Source: Halieaceae bacterium (GTDB lineage Bacteria > Pseudomonadota > Gammaproteobacteria > Pseudomonadales > Halieaceae). From it: a stretch of 42,261 nt of DNA. The notes under the pieces were generated by a model, which searched no databases, had not been told where the DNA came from, and worked only from the letters and a program-made list of their open reading frames with translations. The stretch spans positions 1 to 42,261 of the forward strand of contig JAPOQD010000150.1 in the NCBI GenBank assembly GCA_026710905.1, written 5' to 3'. A program made the translations under genes and the position numbers. This document shows positions 20,108-31,687 of the stretch, one piece after another; the first letter of the stretch is position 1, and each line of letters opens with the position of its first letter.

Positions 20108-20337
20108 TCTTCGTCTCCGTAGAACATGGCGTTGATGACTTCGTCCTCTTCCATCAGGTCGTCAGGAAGCGTGAGTAGGCCTTTGAGTAGTCCCAATTTT
20201 CGCTTGCCCGCCGGCTGGTGTTTCACCAAGTCGGCAATTGGCAGATTATTCTTGGCAATGACGACTTTTTCGCCATGATATACGCGGTCAATGAGCTTCG
20301 AGAGTTGCGCTTTTGCTTCCGAAATATTGACAATCAT
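20104..20337 (-). CDS. Phd/YefM-type antitoxin
   Basis: The 77-aa protein starts MIVNISEAKAQLSKLIDRVY and has GEKVVIAKNNLPIADLV, the standard Phd/YefM DNA-binding fold. The C-terminal part (LPDDLMEEDEVINAMFYGDED) is acidic and would wrap the toxin. Antitoxin dimers of this group normally bind their own promoter; a long palindrome lies 35-71 bp upstream. Confidence 0.88.
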   Translation of the reverse strand: MIVNISEAKAQLSKLIDRVYHGEKVVIAKNNLPIADLVKHQPAGKRKLGLLKGLLTLPDDLMEEDEVINAMFYGDED

Positions 20338-20371
20338 CAGGTCAACCGGTGTTGTATTGTAAAGGGGCTAG

Positions 20372-20408
20372 TTAACCATAGTTGGTCTACTTGATCAACT
20401 ATGGTTAA
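20372..20408. promoter_or_regulatory. 13-bp-arm palindrome between the Phd/PIN genes and putA (possible operator)
   Basis: The arms 20372-20384 and 20396-20408 are perfect inverted repeats (core TTAACCATAGTT / AACTATGGTTAA) around an 11-nt centre. It covers the place of a -35 element for the antitoxin gene, whose -10 could be TACAAT (20361-20356). It could be the autoregulatory operator of the Phd-type antitoxin or a site controlling putA. Confidence 0.4.
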
Positions 20409-20534
20409 TGGGGGCTGGTTGACTCGGACCAAAGCGCCATCGAAAGTTTTCATTTCTGAACTGCTCGCTGACAGGCAAGCATGCCATTGGTTGATTTGCT
20501 AACCTGCCACTTGTAACAGTAAGGTTGGTGCAGT

Positions 20535-23500
20535 GTGGCGGCAGCAGACCTCTCCAGAAAGCAGCTCCGTGAACAGCATGGGAAGGATGAAGCAAGCCTG
20601 ATTCGGGACTGTATTTCGCAGAGTGCAATCACCGGGAAGGTTCGCCAAAAAACCTCTGCCCGCGCTCTGGAACTGATCGAAACCTTGCGCCGGAAAGGCA
20701 AACCCGGCTTGATGGAAATCTTCTTCGAGGAATACGGCCTCTCCACGCAGGAAGGCCTGGCCCTGATGTGCCTGGCTGAAGCGCTGCTGCGGGTGCCGGA
20801 CCCGGACACCGTGGGTTCGCTCATTGCCGACAAGGTGGTCCCGGCCACCTGGAGTGAGCATCTCGGTCACTCCAATTCCACCCTCGTCAACGCTTCAACC
20901 TGGGGGCTGCTGCTGACCGGCCGTGTTCTCAACGATGAACAGGACGCCGGGACGCTGGGATTGCTGCGTGGCGCCGTTCGGCGTCTCGGTGAGCCAGTCA
21001 TCCGGGGCGCCGTAAAACGCGCAATGGCTGAACTTGGCGCGCAATTCGTGCTGGGGCAAACGATTGAAGAAGCCATGAGAAGAGGAGGCAGAGCCGAACA
21101 GAACGGCTATACCTTTTCCTATGACATGCTGGGAGAAGCCGCCCTCACCATGGTGGATGCGGATGCCTACCTTGAAAAGTACCAGGAGGCGATTCAGGCC
21201 ATAGCCAAGCGATGTGTAGACGAAAGGCCACAAGCGAACCCCGGCATCTCCATCAAGCTTTCCGCGCTGCACCCCCGCTATGAAGTCTTGCAGCAAGACC
21301 GGGTAGTGCGGGAATTGACGCCCAGGGTGCGCCGCCTGGCGCTGCTCGCCCGCAGCTCGAATATGGGTTTTACCATCGACGCGGAAGAGGCGGACCGCCT
21401 CGACCTTTCCCTCGACATCATTGAAAGGGTTTTTTCCGACCCCGGATTGACCGGCTGGGCCGGTTTCGGCGTGGTGGTGCAAGCCTATGGAAAAAGGGCG
21501 AATGCCCTCATCGAATGGTTATACGCCCTGGCCCGCCGCCATGGCCGCGGAATGATGATTCGCCTGGTGAAGGGGGCTTACTGGGATGCCGAGATCAAAC
21601 AGGCGCAAGTGGATGGCGTCGAGAATTTTCCCGTGTTCACCGCCAAGGCGGCGACCGACGCCTCCTATATCTGCTGCGCCAAGTCGCTGCTGGAAAAGGC
21701 CGAATGGCTGTACCCGCAGTTTGCAACCCATAACGCCCATACCATGGCGGCGATTTTGGAACTGACAACGGACCGAAAGCGCTTTGAATTCCAGCGGCTG
21801 CACGGTATGGGAGGCGCGCTTCATGAGTTGGTGAAAAACAGGGAACAGACACGCTGCCGGATTTATGCGCCCGTCGGGATGCATCGTGACCTTCTCGCCT
21901 ACCTGGTGAGGCGTTTGCTGGAAAATGGCGCCAATTCATCCTTCGTGAATCAAATGGCCGACCCCGATATTCCGGCCAGCCAAATTGCTGCCGATCCCTT
22001 TAAGGAGGTACAGCAAGCGTTCGTGCCGGACACTGGTCCGATAAAAAAACCGGCCGCGCTGTTTTTGCCGGAACGCATCAATTCCCGGGGCTGGAACCTG
22101 CGCAACCGGGACGATCTTAGCCGGCTGGATGAACTGCGAGGGTCGTTTCAGACAGCGCAGTGGCAGGCAGCGCCCGACCCGGCGCTTGGCCCCAATGGCA
22201 ACAGCACGGTCGACATAATCAACCCCGCAGATGCGGCCGACAAAGTCGGCGCCGTAACGGCGACATCCCCGGCACAGCTTTCAGCAGCGCTGAGACGCGC
22301 CCGGACCTGGACCGACCCCGGTCTCCCCGCGCGTGCGGAAACGCTCAAACGCGCCGCGGATATCTACGAGGCCAACAGCGGCGAATTTCTTGCAGTTCTC
22401 AGCCGGGAGGCGGGCAAAACACTTGCTGACGCCCTTGCGGAATTGCGCGAAGCGGTCGACTTCCTGCGTTACTACGCGGCGCAGGCGCTGCGGATGGGCG
22501 CAGCACAGCCGCGGGGGCTGTTCACCTGCATCTCTCCCTGGAATTTCCCCCTCGCCATCTTTACCGGGCAAATCGCCGCCGCGCTGGTTACGGGTAACGG
22601 CGTCCTCGCCAAACCTGCAGAAACTACGCCGTTGACCGCCATGCTCGCCGTCAGGTGTCTGCATGAAGCGGGGGTCCCCACGGAGGTGCTGCAGCTCTTG
22701 CCAGGTACGGGCCGGGAGGTGGGGGCGCTGCTGACTGCCGCGACTGAAATCAGCGGCGTCTGTTTCACCGGCTCCACCCAAACAGCCCGGAGCATCCACC
22801 GCATGATGGCAGACAAGCTCGCTCCGGGTGCGCCACTGATTGCGGAAACCGGCGGCATCAATGCCATGATTGTCGATTCAACTGCCCTGCCGGAACAAGC
22901 GGTCAGAGACAGTATCGCCTCTGCCTTCCAATCGGCGGGACAAAGATGTTCCTCGTTGCGCATGCTGTATCTGCAAGAGGACATCGCCGAGCCGTTTCTG
23001 GAAATGTTGACCGGCGCCATGAAAGAACTCAGCCTGGGCGACCCGTGGCGGTTATCCACCGACATTGGACCGCTGATCAGCGGTGAGGCCAGGCTGGGCA
23101 TCGAGCGGTATGTCGCAGCAAGGCGCGCGGAACACCGCGTACTGTATACAGCCCAGACGCCGAACAGAGGTCATTTTTTCTCTCCAACCATTATCAAAGT
23201 GGATGGAATCGGCGATCTGGAACGGGAAATATTCGGCCCGGTCCTGCATGTTGCGCGTTGGCGCCCCCAGGATATTGAGAATGTGATTCGGGATATCAAT
23301 GCATCCGGGTACGGCCTGACCTTCGGTCTCCACTCCCGCATTGATGGCCGGGTAAGGTATCTCCAGAAGCGCATCAAGGCCGGCAACCTCTACGTCAACC
23401 GGAATCAAATCGGGGCGGTCCCGGGCTCCCAGCCCTTCGGTGGCGAAGGACTTTCCGGCACTGGGCCCAAGGCCGGGGGCCCACGCTACTTACAGCGCTT

Positions 23501-24029
23501 TATCGCGACCCCCCAGGATCGCCCCGCCCGTGGAAAGGGCCCTGCCATTACCCACAAACAAGGAGTGCAGGCGCTCATTGACAAAACGCCGAAGGCGCCG
23601 GAGATACCATTGGAGACCATCACCATGCCTGGCCCCACCGGCGAGACTAACCAATGCTCAAGTTATCCGCGCGGCCTGGTGTTGTGCCTCGGTCCGGCGC
23701 TTGAGCAGGTCCGCGAGCAAGCGGAAATCGCCCGTTCCCATGGTTGCGAGGCCGTCTTGATCGCAGCGGATGCCCGTGGCCCCGACAGCCTCGCCGGCGC
23801 TCTCCCGGCCAGCGTTCTGGGCGGGCTTGAAGGTCTGGACATCGTCGCCTACTGGGCTGATGACGAGTTGGCGGTGGCCTACCGGCAGGCGCTGGCTGCC
23901 CGCGAAGGCCCGATTATCCCGCTGGTGACCGGGAGGGATTTGGCCGCATACTGCACGCTGGAACGGCATCTCTGTATCAATACTACAGCTGCCGGCGGGA
24001 ACGCCGCCTTGCTGGCCGGGCTTGGGTAA
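20535..24029 (+). CDS. putA: Bifunctional proline dehydrogenase / glutamate semialdehyde dehydrogenase PutA
   Basis: PutA oxidises proline to glutamate in two channelled steps. The 1164-aa protein has a PRODH barrel (SYDMLGEAALT at 195-205; MIRLVKGAYWD at 341-351; a C-terminal barrel stretch ending VRRLLENGANSSFVNQ) and an ALDH domain (SPWNFPLAIFTGQIAAAL, E771 in AETGG, catalytic C805 in SAGQRCSS). About 150 further residues form the C-terminal ALDH-like domain of long PutAs. The N-terminal ribbon-helix-helix repressor domain of E. coli PutA is absent, so it should not regulate its own gene. The start is a GTG with AAGG upstream. Confidence 0.96.
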   Translation: MAAADLSRKQLREQHGKDEASLIRDCISQSAITGKVRQKTSARALELIETLRRKGKPGLMEIFFEEYGLSTQEGLALMCLAEALLRVPDPDTVGSLIADKVVPATWSEHLGHSNSTLVNASTWGLLLTGRVLNDEQDAGTLGLLRGAVRRLGEPVIRGAVKRAMAELGAQFVLGQTIEEAMRRGGRAEQNGYTFSYDMLGEAALTMVDADAYLEKYQEAIQAIAKRCVDERPQANPGISIKLSALHPRYEVLQQDRVVRELTPRVRRLALLARSSNMGFTIDAEEADRLDLSLDIIERVFSDPGLTGWAGFGVVVQAYGKRANALIEWLYALARRHGRGMMIRLVKGAYWDAEIKQAQVDGVENFPVFTAKAATDASYICCAKSLLEKAEWLYPQFATHNAHTMAAILELTTDRKRFEFQRLHGMGGALHELVKNREQTRCRIYAPVGMHRDLLAYLVRRLLENGANSSFVNQMADPDIPASQIAADPFKEVQQAFVPDTGPIKKPAALFLPERINSRGWNLRNRDDLSRLDELRGSFQTAQWQAAPDPALGPNGNSTVDIINPADAADKVGAVTATSPAQLSAALRRARTWTDPGLPARAETLKRAADIYEANSGEFLAVLSREAGKTLADALAELREAVDFLRYYAAQALRMGAAQPRGLFTCISPWNFPLAIFTGQIAAALVTGNGVLAKPAETTPLTAMLAVRCLHEAGVPTEVLQLLPGTGREVGALLTAATEISGVCFTGSTQTARSIHRMMADKLAPGAPLIAETGGINAMIVDSTALPEQAVRDSIASAFQSAGQRCSSLRMLYLQEDIAEPFLEMLTGAMKELSLGDPWRLSTDIGPLISGEARLGIERYVAARRAEHRVLYTAQTPNRGHFFSPTIIKVDGIGDLEREIFGPVLHVARWRPQDIENVIRDINASGYGLTFGLHSRIDGRVRYLQKRIKAGNLYVNRNQIGAVPGSQPFGGEGLSGTGPKAGGPRYLQRFIATPQDRPARGKGPAITHKQGVQALIDKTPKAPEIPLETITMPGPTGETNQCSSYPRGLVLCLGPALEQVREQAEIARSHGCEAVLIAADARGPDSLAGALPASVLGGLEGLDIVAYWADDELAVAYRQALAAREGPIIPLVTGRDLAAYCTLERHLCINTTAAGGNAALLAGLG

Positions 24030-24199
24030 TTCCACGAAGCCGCATGTGTGTGATCCAAACAGAACGCTGCTGCTTTCGGGGGAGGATAATGCGGTTTTTC
24101 CAGGGCGAAACAACTGCGGGATCAAGCGCACCGAAATGTTGTACAGAGACCCAAGGCAAACCCTTGCAGGGCGCGCCCCAGGGCGATCAGCCAACATCT

Positions 24200-24345
24200 T
24201 TTATAAAAAATATCCACAATTTATCCACAGGCAAAATTATTTTGGGGTTGACAAACACTTTTTTATGGGAATTATGCTAAGTGTTTGAATTAATTAATAA
24301 AAAATGTTTAAATTTTTTTCTCCAAGCTGTGGATAACCCCGTTTA
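24200..24345 (+). other. Candidate origin of replication (oriC) upstream of dnaA
   Basis: DnaA boxes: ATATCCACA (24210-24218, one mismatch), TTATCCACA (24221-24229, perfect) and TGTGGATAA (24328-24336, perfect, opposite strand). Between them lies a very AT-rich stretch (24283-24318) that could be the unwinding element. The gene layout supports an origin: dnaA-dnaN-recF-gyrB point right, and mnmG-parAB-atp point left. Three boxes are fewer than in a full E. coli-type oriC but similar to other dnaA-linked origins. Confidence 0.55.
24248..24278 (+). promoter_or_regulatory. dnaA promoter
   Basis: A perfect TTGACA (24248-24253) is followed by TATGCT (24273-24278) at 19 bp; a less good alternative -10 overlaps it. 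The perfect DnaA box (24221-24229) lies just upstream, which would permit autoregulation by DnaA. Confidence 0.5.
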
Positions 24346-24364
24346 GCGAAGGTAGAATACTGAC

Positions 24365-24396
24365 CGTTTCCGATTCTTTTCCAACGTTCGGAAACG
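24365..24396 (+). promoter_or_regulatory. 9-bp inverted repeat in the dnaA leader
   Basis: CGTTTCCGA (24365-24373) and TCGGAAACG (24388-24396) are perfect inverted repeats with a 14-nt loop, lying about 100 nt before the dnaA start. A second small palindrome (CCCGTAACGGG) lies near 24450. Either may be a protein site or an RNA hairpin in the long leader. Confidence 0.35.
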
Positions 24397-24495
24397 CATA
24401 AGAACATGGTATTTGCCGCCATCTGCGAGTGCAACCGCCATCACTGAAAACCCGTAACGGGGTCTTTACTCCGCGTAGACCCAGGGAGAATTGGT

Positions 24496-25941
24496 TTGGA
24501 TGAAATAGTTTGGCAACGCTGCGTAGATTGTTTGCAGGAAGAATTGCCGATCCAACAATTCAATACCTGGATCAGGCCGTTGCAGGTAACCGCAACGGCC
24601 CCGAACTTGCATCTGCTGGCGCCAAACCGCTTTATCAAGGAGTGGGTGCACGACAAGTTTCTGAACAGGATCAGTGAACTGGTGCAGCAACTGGACCCCC
24701 AGGGCGGCGCCGGTGTCGTGCTGGATATTGGCGCCCCGCCGCAGCGCTTTGAAGCAGAGCCGGCAGCCACCCCTTTGCGGGAAGAGCACAATCTGGCGGA
24801 AACTTTCTCCCGTACAAATTCTCACGTTCAAGAGACCAACCGTGGGCACCCCGCCACCAATGGACGCATGTGGCCGAACATGGAGAGACAAACCTCCACA
24901 CAGGAAAGGAGGGGAACGCATCGAAGCTACCTGGATGCCGATTATATTTTTGAGAATTTTGTGGAGGGAGCCTCCAATCAAATGGCCCTGGCGGCCGCGC
25001 GGCAGGTAGCGGAAAATCCCGGCAGTTCCTACAATCCCTTGTTTCTATACGGCGGGGTCGGGCTTGGCAAGACACATTTGATGCACGCGGTGGGCAACGC
25101 CCTGTTGCAAAACAACCCGGGGGTTAAAGTCGTCTATGTGCGATCGGAGCGATTTCTCGCCGATATGGTAAAAGCCCTGCAATTGAATGCAATCGCTGAT
25201 TTCAAACGCTATTATCGTTCTGTCGATGCGCTGCTGATAGACGACATACACTTTTTTGCACGCAAGGAACGGTCTCAGGAAGAGTTTTTTCATACCTTCA
25301 ATGCCCTGCTGGACGGTGGCCAACAGATGATTCTCACCTGTGACCGGTACCCCAAGGAAATAGATGGCCTTGAAGAGCGGCTCAAGTCACGTTTCAGTTG
25401 GGGGCTGACGGCTGCTGTTGAACCTCCCGAGTTGGAAACCAGGGTCGCGATTCTGATGAAAAAGGCCGCGCAGGCAAGAGTCGACCTGCCGGCGGAGGCA
25501 GCTTTTTTTGTCGCGCAGAAAATTCGCTCCAACGTTCGGGACCTTGAAGGCGCACTGAAAAGAGTGATTGCCAGCGCAGAATTTACCGCTCGACCCATAA
25601 GTATCGAACTGGTCAGGGAAAGCCTCAAGGATCTGCTGGCGATTCAGGACAGGCAGGTCACCCTGGAGAATATTCAGCGCACTGTGGCCGAGTATTACAA
25701 GATCAAGATGGCGGACATCCTGTCCAAGCGGCGCAGCCGCTCGGTAGCCAGGCCGCGGCAAGTGGCAATGGCGCTGGCCAAGGAGCTGACTTCTCACAGC
25801 CTGCCCGAAATCGGAGACAGCTTCGGTGGCCGGGACCATACCACGGTGCTGCATGCCTGCCGTAGAATAAGGGAATTGGCGGAAACCAGCACCGATATTC
25901 GAGAGGATTACAAGAACCTGCTGCGCTCCCTGACCACATGA
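24496..25941 (+). CDS. dnaA: Replication initiator DnaA
   Basis: The 481-aa protein has an N-terminal domain I ([20 protein letters not shown]), a variable linker, an AAA+ domain with Walker A GGVGLGKT (186-193) and Walker B LLIDDIHF (246-253), and the C-terminal DNA-binding domain with [18 protein letters not shown] and [15 protein letters not shown]. It binds DnaA boxes and melts the origin. The start is TTG at 24496 with AGGGAGA upstream; the resulting N-terminus aligns with Pseudomonas DnaA. Confidence 0.98.
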   Translation: MDEIVWQRCVDCLQEELPIQQFNTWIRPLQVTATAPNLHLLAPNRFIKEWVHDKFLNRISELVQQLDPQGGAGVVLDIGAPPQRFEAEPAATPLREEHNLAETFSRTNSHVQETNRGHPATNGRMWPNMERQTSTQERRGTHRSYLDADYIFENFVEGASNQMALAAARQVAENPGSSYNPLFLYGGVGLGKTHLMHAVGNALLQNNPGVKVVYVRSERFLADMVKALQLNAIADFKRYYRSVDALLIDDIHFFARKERSQEEFFHTFNALLDGGQQMILTCDRYPKEIDGLEERLKSRFSWGLTAAVEPPELETRVAILMKKAAQARVDLPAEAAFFVAQKIRSNVRDLEGALKRVIASAEFTARPISIELVRESLKDLLAIQDRQVTLENIQRTVAEYYKIKMADILSKRRSRSVARPRQVAMALAKELTSHSLPEIGDSFGGRDHTTVLHACRRIRELAETSTDIREDYKNLLRSLTT

Positions 25942-25996
25942 TGGGAAACCACTACGGAGCCCAATCAAGTTAGCCATATCGGAAAAGGATTCATAC

Positions 25997-27109
25997 ATGA
26001 AGTTTTCAATAGCGCGAAACAAGTTGCTGGGTCCGCTGAGCCTGGTCGGGGGGGTGGTTGAACGGCGTCATACGCTTCCGGTCCTGTCCAATCTCCTGAT
26101 GGTGCTTGATCAGGGCATGTTGTCGATGACAGGGACCGACCTGGAGGTCGAACTGGTGGGCAGGGTACCCGTGGATAGTGTGGATGCCGCTTCCGATACG
26201 GGCGAGTTGACTGCGCCGGCCCGAAAATTGATCGATATATGCCGGTCGCTACCGGAAGACTGCGACATTGAATTCAGTGCCGCGGGGGGCAAGCTGGAGG
26301 TCCGCTCGGGGCGCAGCCGCTTTACCCTGGCAACACTGCCGCCGGCGGATTTTCCCAATATTGAAGACAGCATCGGCACACATCAATTTCGTACCACGCC
26401 GGAACAACTCGGGCGTCTGATCGAACGCACGGCTTTCTCCATGGCGCAGCAGGATGTGCGCTATTACCTCAACGGCATGTTATGGGAGTTGAGCGAGTCC
26501 CACCTTCGGGTGGTGGCAACCGACGGCCACCGTCTGGCCATGTGCACCACCAGCCTCGACCTGGAAGAGGGCACGGAGGCGCGGGTGATCCTGCCCCGCA
26601 AGGGCGTACAGGAATTGGCGCGCCTTTTGCGGGATGAACAGAACGAGGTGGCGGTGGTGCTGGGCGCCAACCACCTGCGCGTAACCACTGAAGGCTTCAC
26701 CTTCACTTCCAAGCTGGTGGATGGAAGATTCCCCGACTACGAAAAGGTGTTACCGCGGGCTCCCGACAAAATTGTGCAGGGGCCGCGGGATGAGTTACGC
26801 CAGGCGCTGTCACGTGCGGCCATCGTTTCCAATGAGAAGTTTCATGGCGTGGTACTGCAGTTGGCGGAAGGCTCCATGAAGATTCTCGCCAATAACCCGG
26901 AGCAGGAAGAAGCGGAAGTGGAATTGTCCGTTGATTATGAGGGAGACGCCCTGGAAATTGGTTTCAACGTCGATTACCTGTTGGATGTCTTGTCCGTGTT
27001 ATCCGGCGAGACAGTAAAGATGTCCCTCTCCGACGCTAACAGCCGCACCCTGCTGGAGGAGGCCGAAGACGGCGACTCCCTCTACGTCATTATGCCCATG
27101 CGTCTGTAA
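25997..27109 (+). CDS. dnaN: DNA polymerase III beta sliding clamp
   Basis: The 370-aa clamp subunit starts MKFSIARNKLLGPLSLVGGV, has RHTLPVLSNLLM and ends YVIMPMRL, all typical. It forms the dimeric ring that tethers polymerases. AAAAGGA precedes the ATG. It lies 55 bp after dnaA in the conserved dnaA-dnaN-recF-gyrB cluster. Confidence 0.98.
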   Translation: MKFSIARNKLLGPLSLVGGVVERRHTLPVLSNLLMVLDQGMLSMTGTDLEVELVGRVPVDSVDAASDTGELTAPARKLIDICRSLPEDCDIEFSAAGGKLEVRSGRSRFTLATLPPADFPNIEDSIGTHQFRTTPEQLGRLIERTAFSMAQQDVRYYLNGMLWELSESHLRVVATDGHRLAMCTTSLDLEEGTEARVILPRKGVQELARLLRDEQNEVAVVLGANHLRVTTEGFTFTSKLVDGRFPDYEKVLPRAPDKIVQGPRDELRQALSRAAIVSNEKFHGVVLQLAEGSMKILANNPEQEEAEVELSVDYEGDALEIGFNVDYLLDVLSVLSGETVKMSLSDANSRTLLEEAEDGDSLYVIMPMRL

Positions 27110-27117
27110 CCGCTGCC

Positions 27118-28212
27118 ATGGCCCTTGGCCGGCTCGATATCCGTGCCGTTCGAAACCTGGTTGAAATCAGCCTGGTTGATCTCCAATCCACCAATATCTT
27201 TTTTGGTGATAACGGCGGTGGCAAAACCAGTGTTCTTGAAAGCATCTACCTGTTGGGTACCGCCAGGTCCTTTCGCAGCGCCCGGATCAAACCGGTAATC
27301 AATTACCATGCAAACCAGTGTGTTGTTTATGGTGAACTGCTGAGCGAGCAGGGAAACAGGATGAGCCTGGGGGTGAGCCGGGACAGGCAGGGAGGATTTG
27401 AGGCCAAAATCGCCCGCAGGCGTGTGCTATCAGCCGCCGAACTTGCCGTGCAGCTTCCGCTGCAGGTCTTGAATGCCCCGAGTTTTGATCTGCTGACCGA
27501 GACCCCGGAGGGTCGGCGACGCTATCTGGACTGGGGGGTGTTCCACGTGGAACATCAGTACAATGAAACCTGGCGGCGCTTCCAAAAATGTATCAGGCAG
27601 CGCAATAGTCTGCTCAGGCATGGTAAAATATCCGCAGTTGAGCTCGCAGGTTGGAACCGGGAGTTTGCGGAGGCCGGAGAGCGGCTCGACACCATGAGAA
27701 AGGCATACCTGAAGCAACTTCTTCCTGCGTTTTCACGCTTATTGGCGCGTCTGTCGCCAGGGCTGGAGGCAATGGAAGTCCGTTACCGCCGTGGCTGGGA
27801 TGCCGGTAGCCCCCTTGTCGAGGCCCTGTCGGCCTCCGAAAAGACGGACCGGGAACAGGGGTTCACACATGTGGGACCACAGCGCGCCGACCTCAAAGTA
27901 ATTGCCGCGGGGCATGATGCTGGCGCTACCTTGTCACGCGGGCAGCAGAAACTCGTGGTTTGCGCACTTAAGCTGGCTCAGGGGCAGGTCCTTGGCGGCG
28001 AGCGGGACAAGCAGTGCGTCTACCTGGTGGACGACCTTCCCTCCGAGTTGGATGAAGGCCATTGCCAGCGGGTTTGTGATGTGCTCGGTGAGATGAATTC
28101 GCAAGTATTTCTTACCAGCATCAATAGGGGGGATATTCTCAGACATTGGCCTGCACAACCGCCCCCGGCCATGTTCCACGTGGAACATGGCTCAATTGAG
28201 CGCGCGGCATGA
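27118..28212 (+). CDS. recF: Recombination mediator RecF
   Basis: The 364-aa SMC-like ATPase has the P-loop GDNGGGKTSVLESIYLLG, the signature TLSRGQQKLVVCALKLAQGQ and Walker B YLVDDLPSELD. RecF helps load RecA at gaps with RecO and RecR. It begins 8 bp after dnaN without a clear ribosome site, so coupling is likely. Two parS sites lie inside the coding sequence. The first encodes part of the conserved DWGVFHVEH segment; the second lies in the last ten codons, where residues are free to vary. Confidence 0.96.
   Translation: MALGRLDIRAVRNLVEISLVDLQSTNIFFGDNGGGKTSVLESIYLLGTARSFRSARIKPVINYHANQCVVYGELLSEQGNRMSLGVSRDRQGGFEAKIARRRVLSAAELAVQLPLQVLNAPSFDLLTETPEGRRRYLDWGVFHVEHQYNETWRRFQKCIRQRNSLLRHGKISAVELAGWNREFAEAGERLDTMRKAYLKQLLPAFSRLLARLSPGLEAMEVRYRRGWDAGSPLVEALSASEKTDREQGFTHVGPQRADLKVIAAGHDAGATLSRGQQKLVVCALKLAQGQVLGGERDKQCVYLVDDLPSELDEGHCQRVCDVLGEMNSQVFLTSINRGDILRHWPAQPPPAMFHVEHGSIERAA
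27539..27554. promoter_or_regulatory. parS: parS site 1 (ParB binding)
   Basis: The 16-bp perfect palindrome TGTTCCACGTGGAACA matches the Pseudomonas parS consensus. It lies in recF about 3.3 kb from the candidate oriC and encodes FHVEH in the RecF frame. Confidence 0.85.
28168..28191. promoter_or_regulatory. parS: parS site 2 (ParB binding), extended to a 24-bp palindrome
   Basis: The core TGTTCCACGTGGAACA (28172-28187) is identical to site 1 and is extended symmetrically by four bases on each side, so the full palindrome is 28168-28191. It lies at the recF 3' end, 617 bp after site 1. Confidence 0.88.
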
Positions 28213-30657
<2,445 letters not shown>

Positions 30658-30695
30658 GTTTTCCGGGGCGGTGCATTCCGGTGACGGTGGTTTGC

Positions 30696-30715
30696 GGGTC
30701 GCACATGTGCGACCC
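30696..30715. terminator. 20-bp perfect palindrome between gyrB and the converging gene
   Basis: GGGTCGCA (30696-30703) pairs with TGCGACCC (30708-30715) around CATG, giving a stable GC-rich hairpin 39 bp after the gyrB stop. There is no T-run, so it may stabilise the transcript end or support Rho-dependent termination. Confidence 0.4.
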
Positions 30716-30763
30716 CTGCATCGACATAGTGTCAGCTATGCCTTCTGCGTCTTGGGTTCTGAA

Positions 30764-31657
30764 TCAACTACCCCGGCCAGGGGCGAAGGCGCGCACCGTA
30801 TCCATGTCATAGCCCGTTTCCCCGTCGTGCCGCAGGCACTGCAAGGCGACATGATCCGCTCCTGCCTGCCAATGCGCCTCGATGCGTGACATGATGGCCT
30901 TTTCATCACCCCAGGCGACGATCGCATCCACTAGGCGGTCACTGCCTCCACCCTCAAAGTCTGCTTCGGTGAAGCCCAGAGTCAGCAGATTATTACGGTA
31001 GTTAGGCAGGCCCAGGTACGTCTCCATGAATTGCCGCGAAACGGCCCGCGCCCGCGATGCGTCTTTGATAGTGAGAATTTTCTGCTCTGGAGCCAACAGT
31101 TTGCCGGGCCCCAGGATTTGCCGCGCCCGCGCGGTGTGCTCAGGAGTCACAAAGTACGGGTGGGCGCCGTCAGCCAGCTCGCTGGACAAGCCCAGCATCC
31201 GCTTGCGCAATGCCGCCAGCAGTAGTGGGCCAGATTGTTTGACCTCAGGCCCGGCGTAGAAGGACTGTTGCATCCCCTCCAGGTAGGCCCGCATGGTGGC
31301 GATCGGCTTCTTGTATTGGTGATGACGCAGGCCACTGACCAGGTTTTCATGGGAAACGCCCAGCCCCAGCACCAGGCGCCCGCCACTGAGTTCATTGAGT
31401 GAGTTGCGGATGGCCGCCATCGCCATCGCATCGCGGGCATAGATATTGGCAATGCCCGTCGCCAGGTAGAGCCGGCTGGTGGCTCCGGCCAGGTGGGTGA
31501 TGGTCACGAAGGGGTCGCGCCCCACCGCCTCCGGCAACCAGAGGGCGCCATAGCCCATCTTTTCAATTTGCTGAGCGAATACGGCGGCATCGGAAAAGCT
31601 GCCGTTGTCCAACCAGGACCAAACCCCCAGGCGGCCAAGGTCATGAGTACCATCCAC
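30764..31657 (-). CDS. LLM-class (luciferase-like) flavin oxidoreductase
   Basis: The 297-aa TIM-barrel protein starts GTG with GGAG upstream. Motifs include WLPEAVGRDPFVTITHLAGA, LYLATGIANIYARDAMAMAA and GRLVLGLGVSHE, typical of the bacterial luciferase-like group often annotated as F420-dependent (TIGR03620-like). F420 synthesis is rare in gammaproteobacteria, so FMN use is also possible. It follows a tetR gene by 30 bp and is probably controlled by it. The substrate is unknown. Confidence 0.82.
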   Translation of the reverse strand: MDGTHDLGRLGVWSWLDNGSFSDAAVFAQQIEKMGYGALWLPEAVGRDPFVTITHLAGATSRLYLATGIANIYARDAMAMAAIRNSLNELSGGRLVLGLGVSHENLVSGLRHHQYKKPIATMRAYLEGMQQSFYAGPEVKQSGPLLLAALRKRMLGLSSELADGAHPYFVTPEHTARARQILGPGKLLAPEQKILTIKDASRARAVSRQFMETYLGLPNYRNNLLTLGFTEADFEGGGSDRLVDAIVAWGDEKAIMSRIEAHWQAGADHVALQCLRHDGETGYDMDTVRAFAPGRGS

Positions 31658-31687
31658 ATCAGTTCTCCGTTACTTTCGAAGGTGGCA

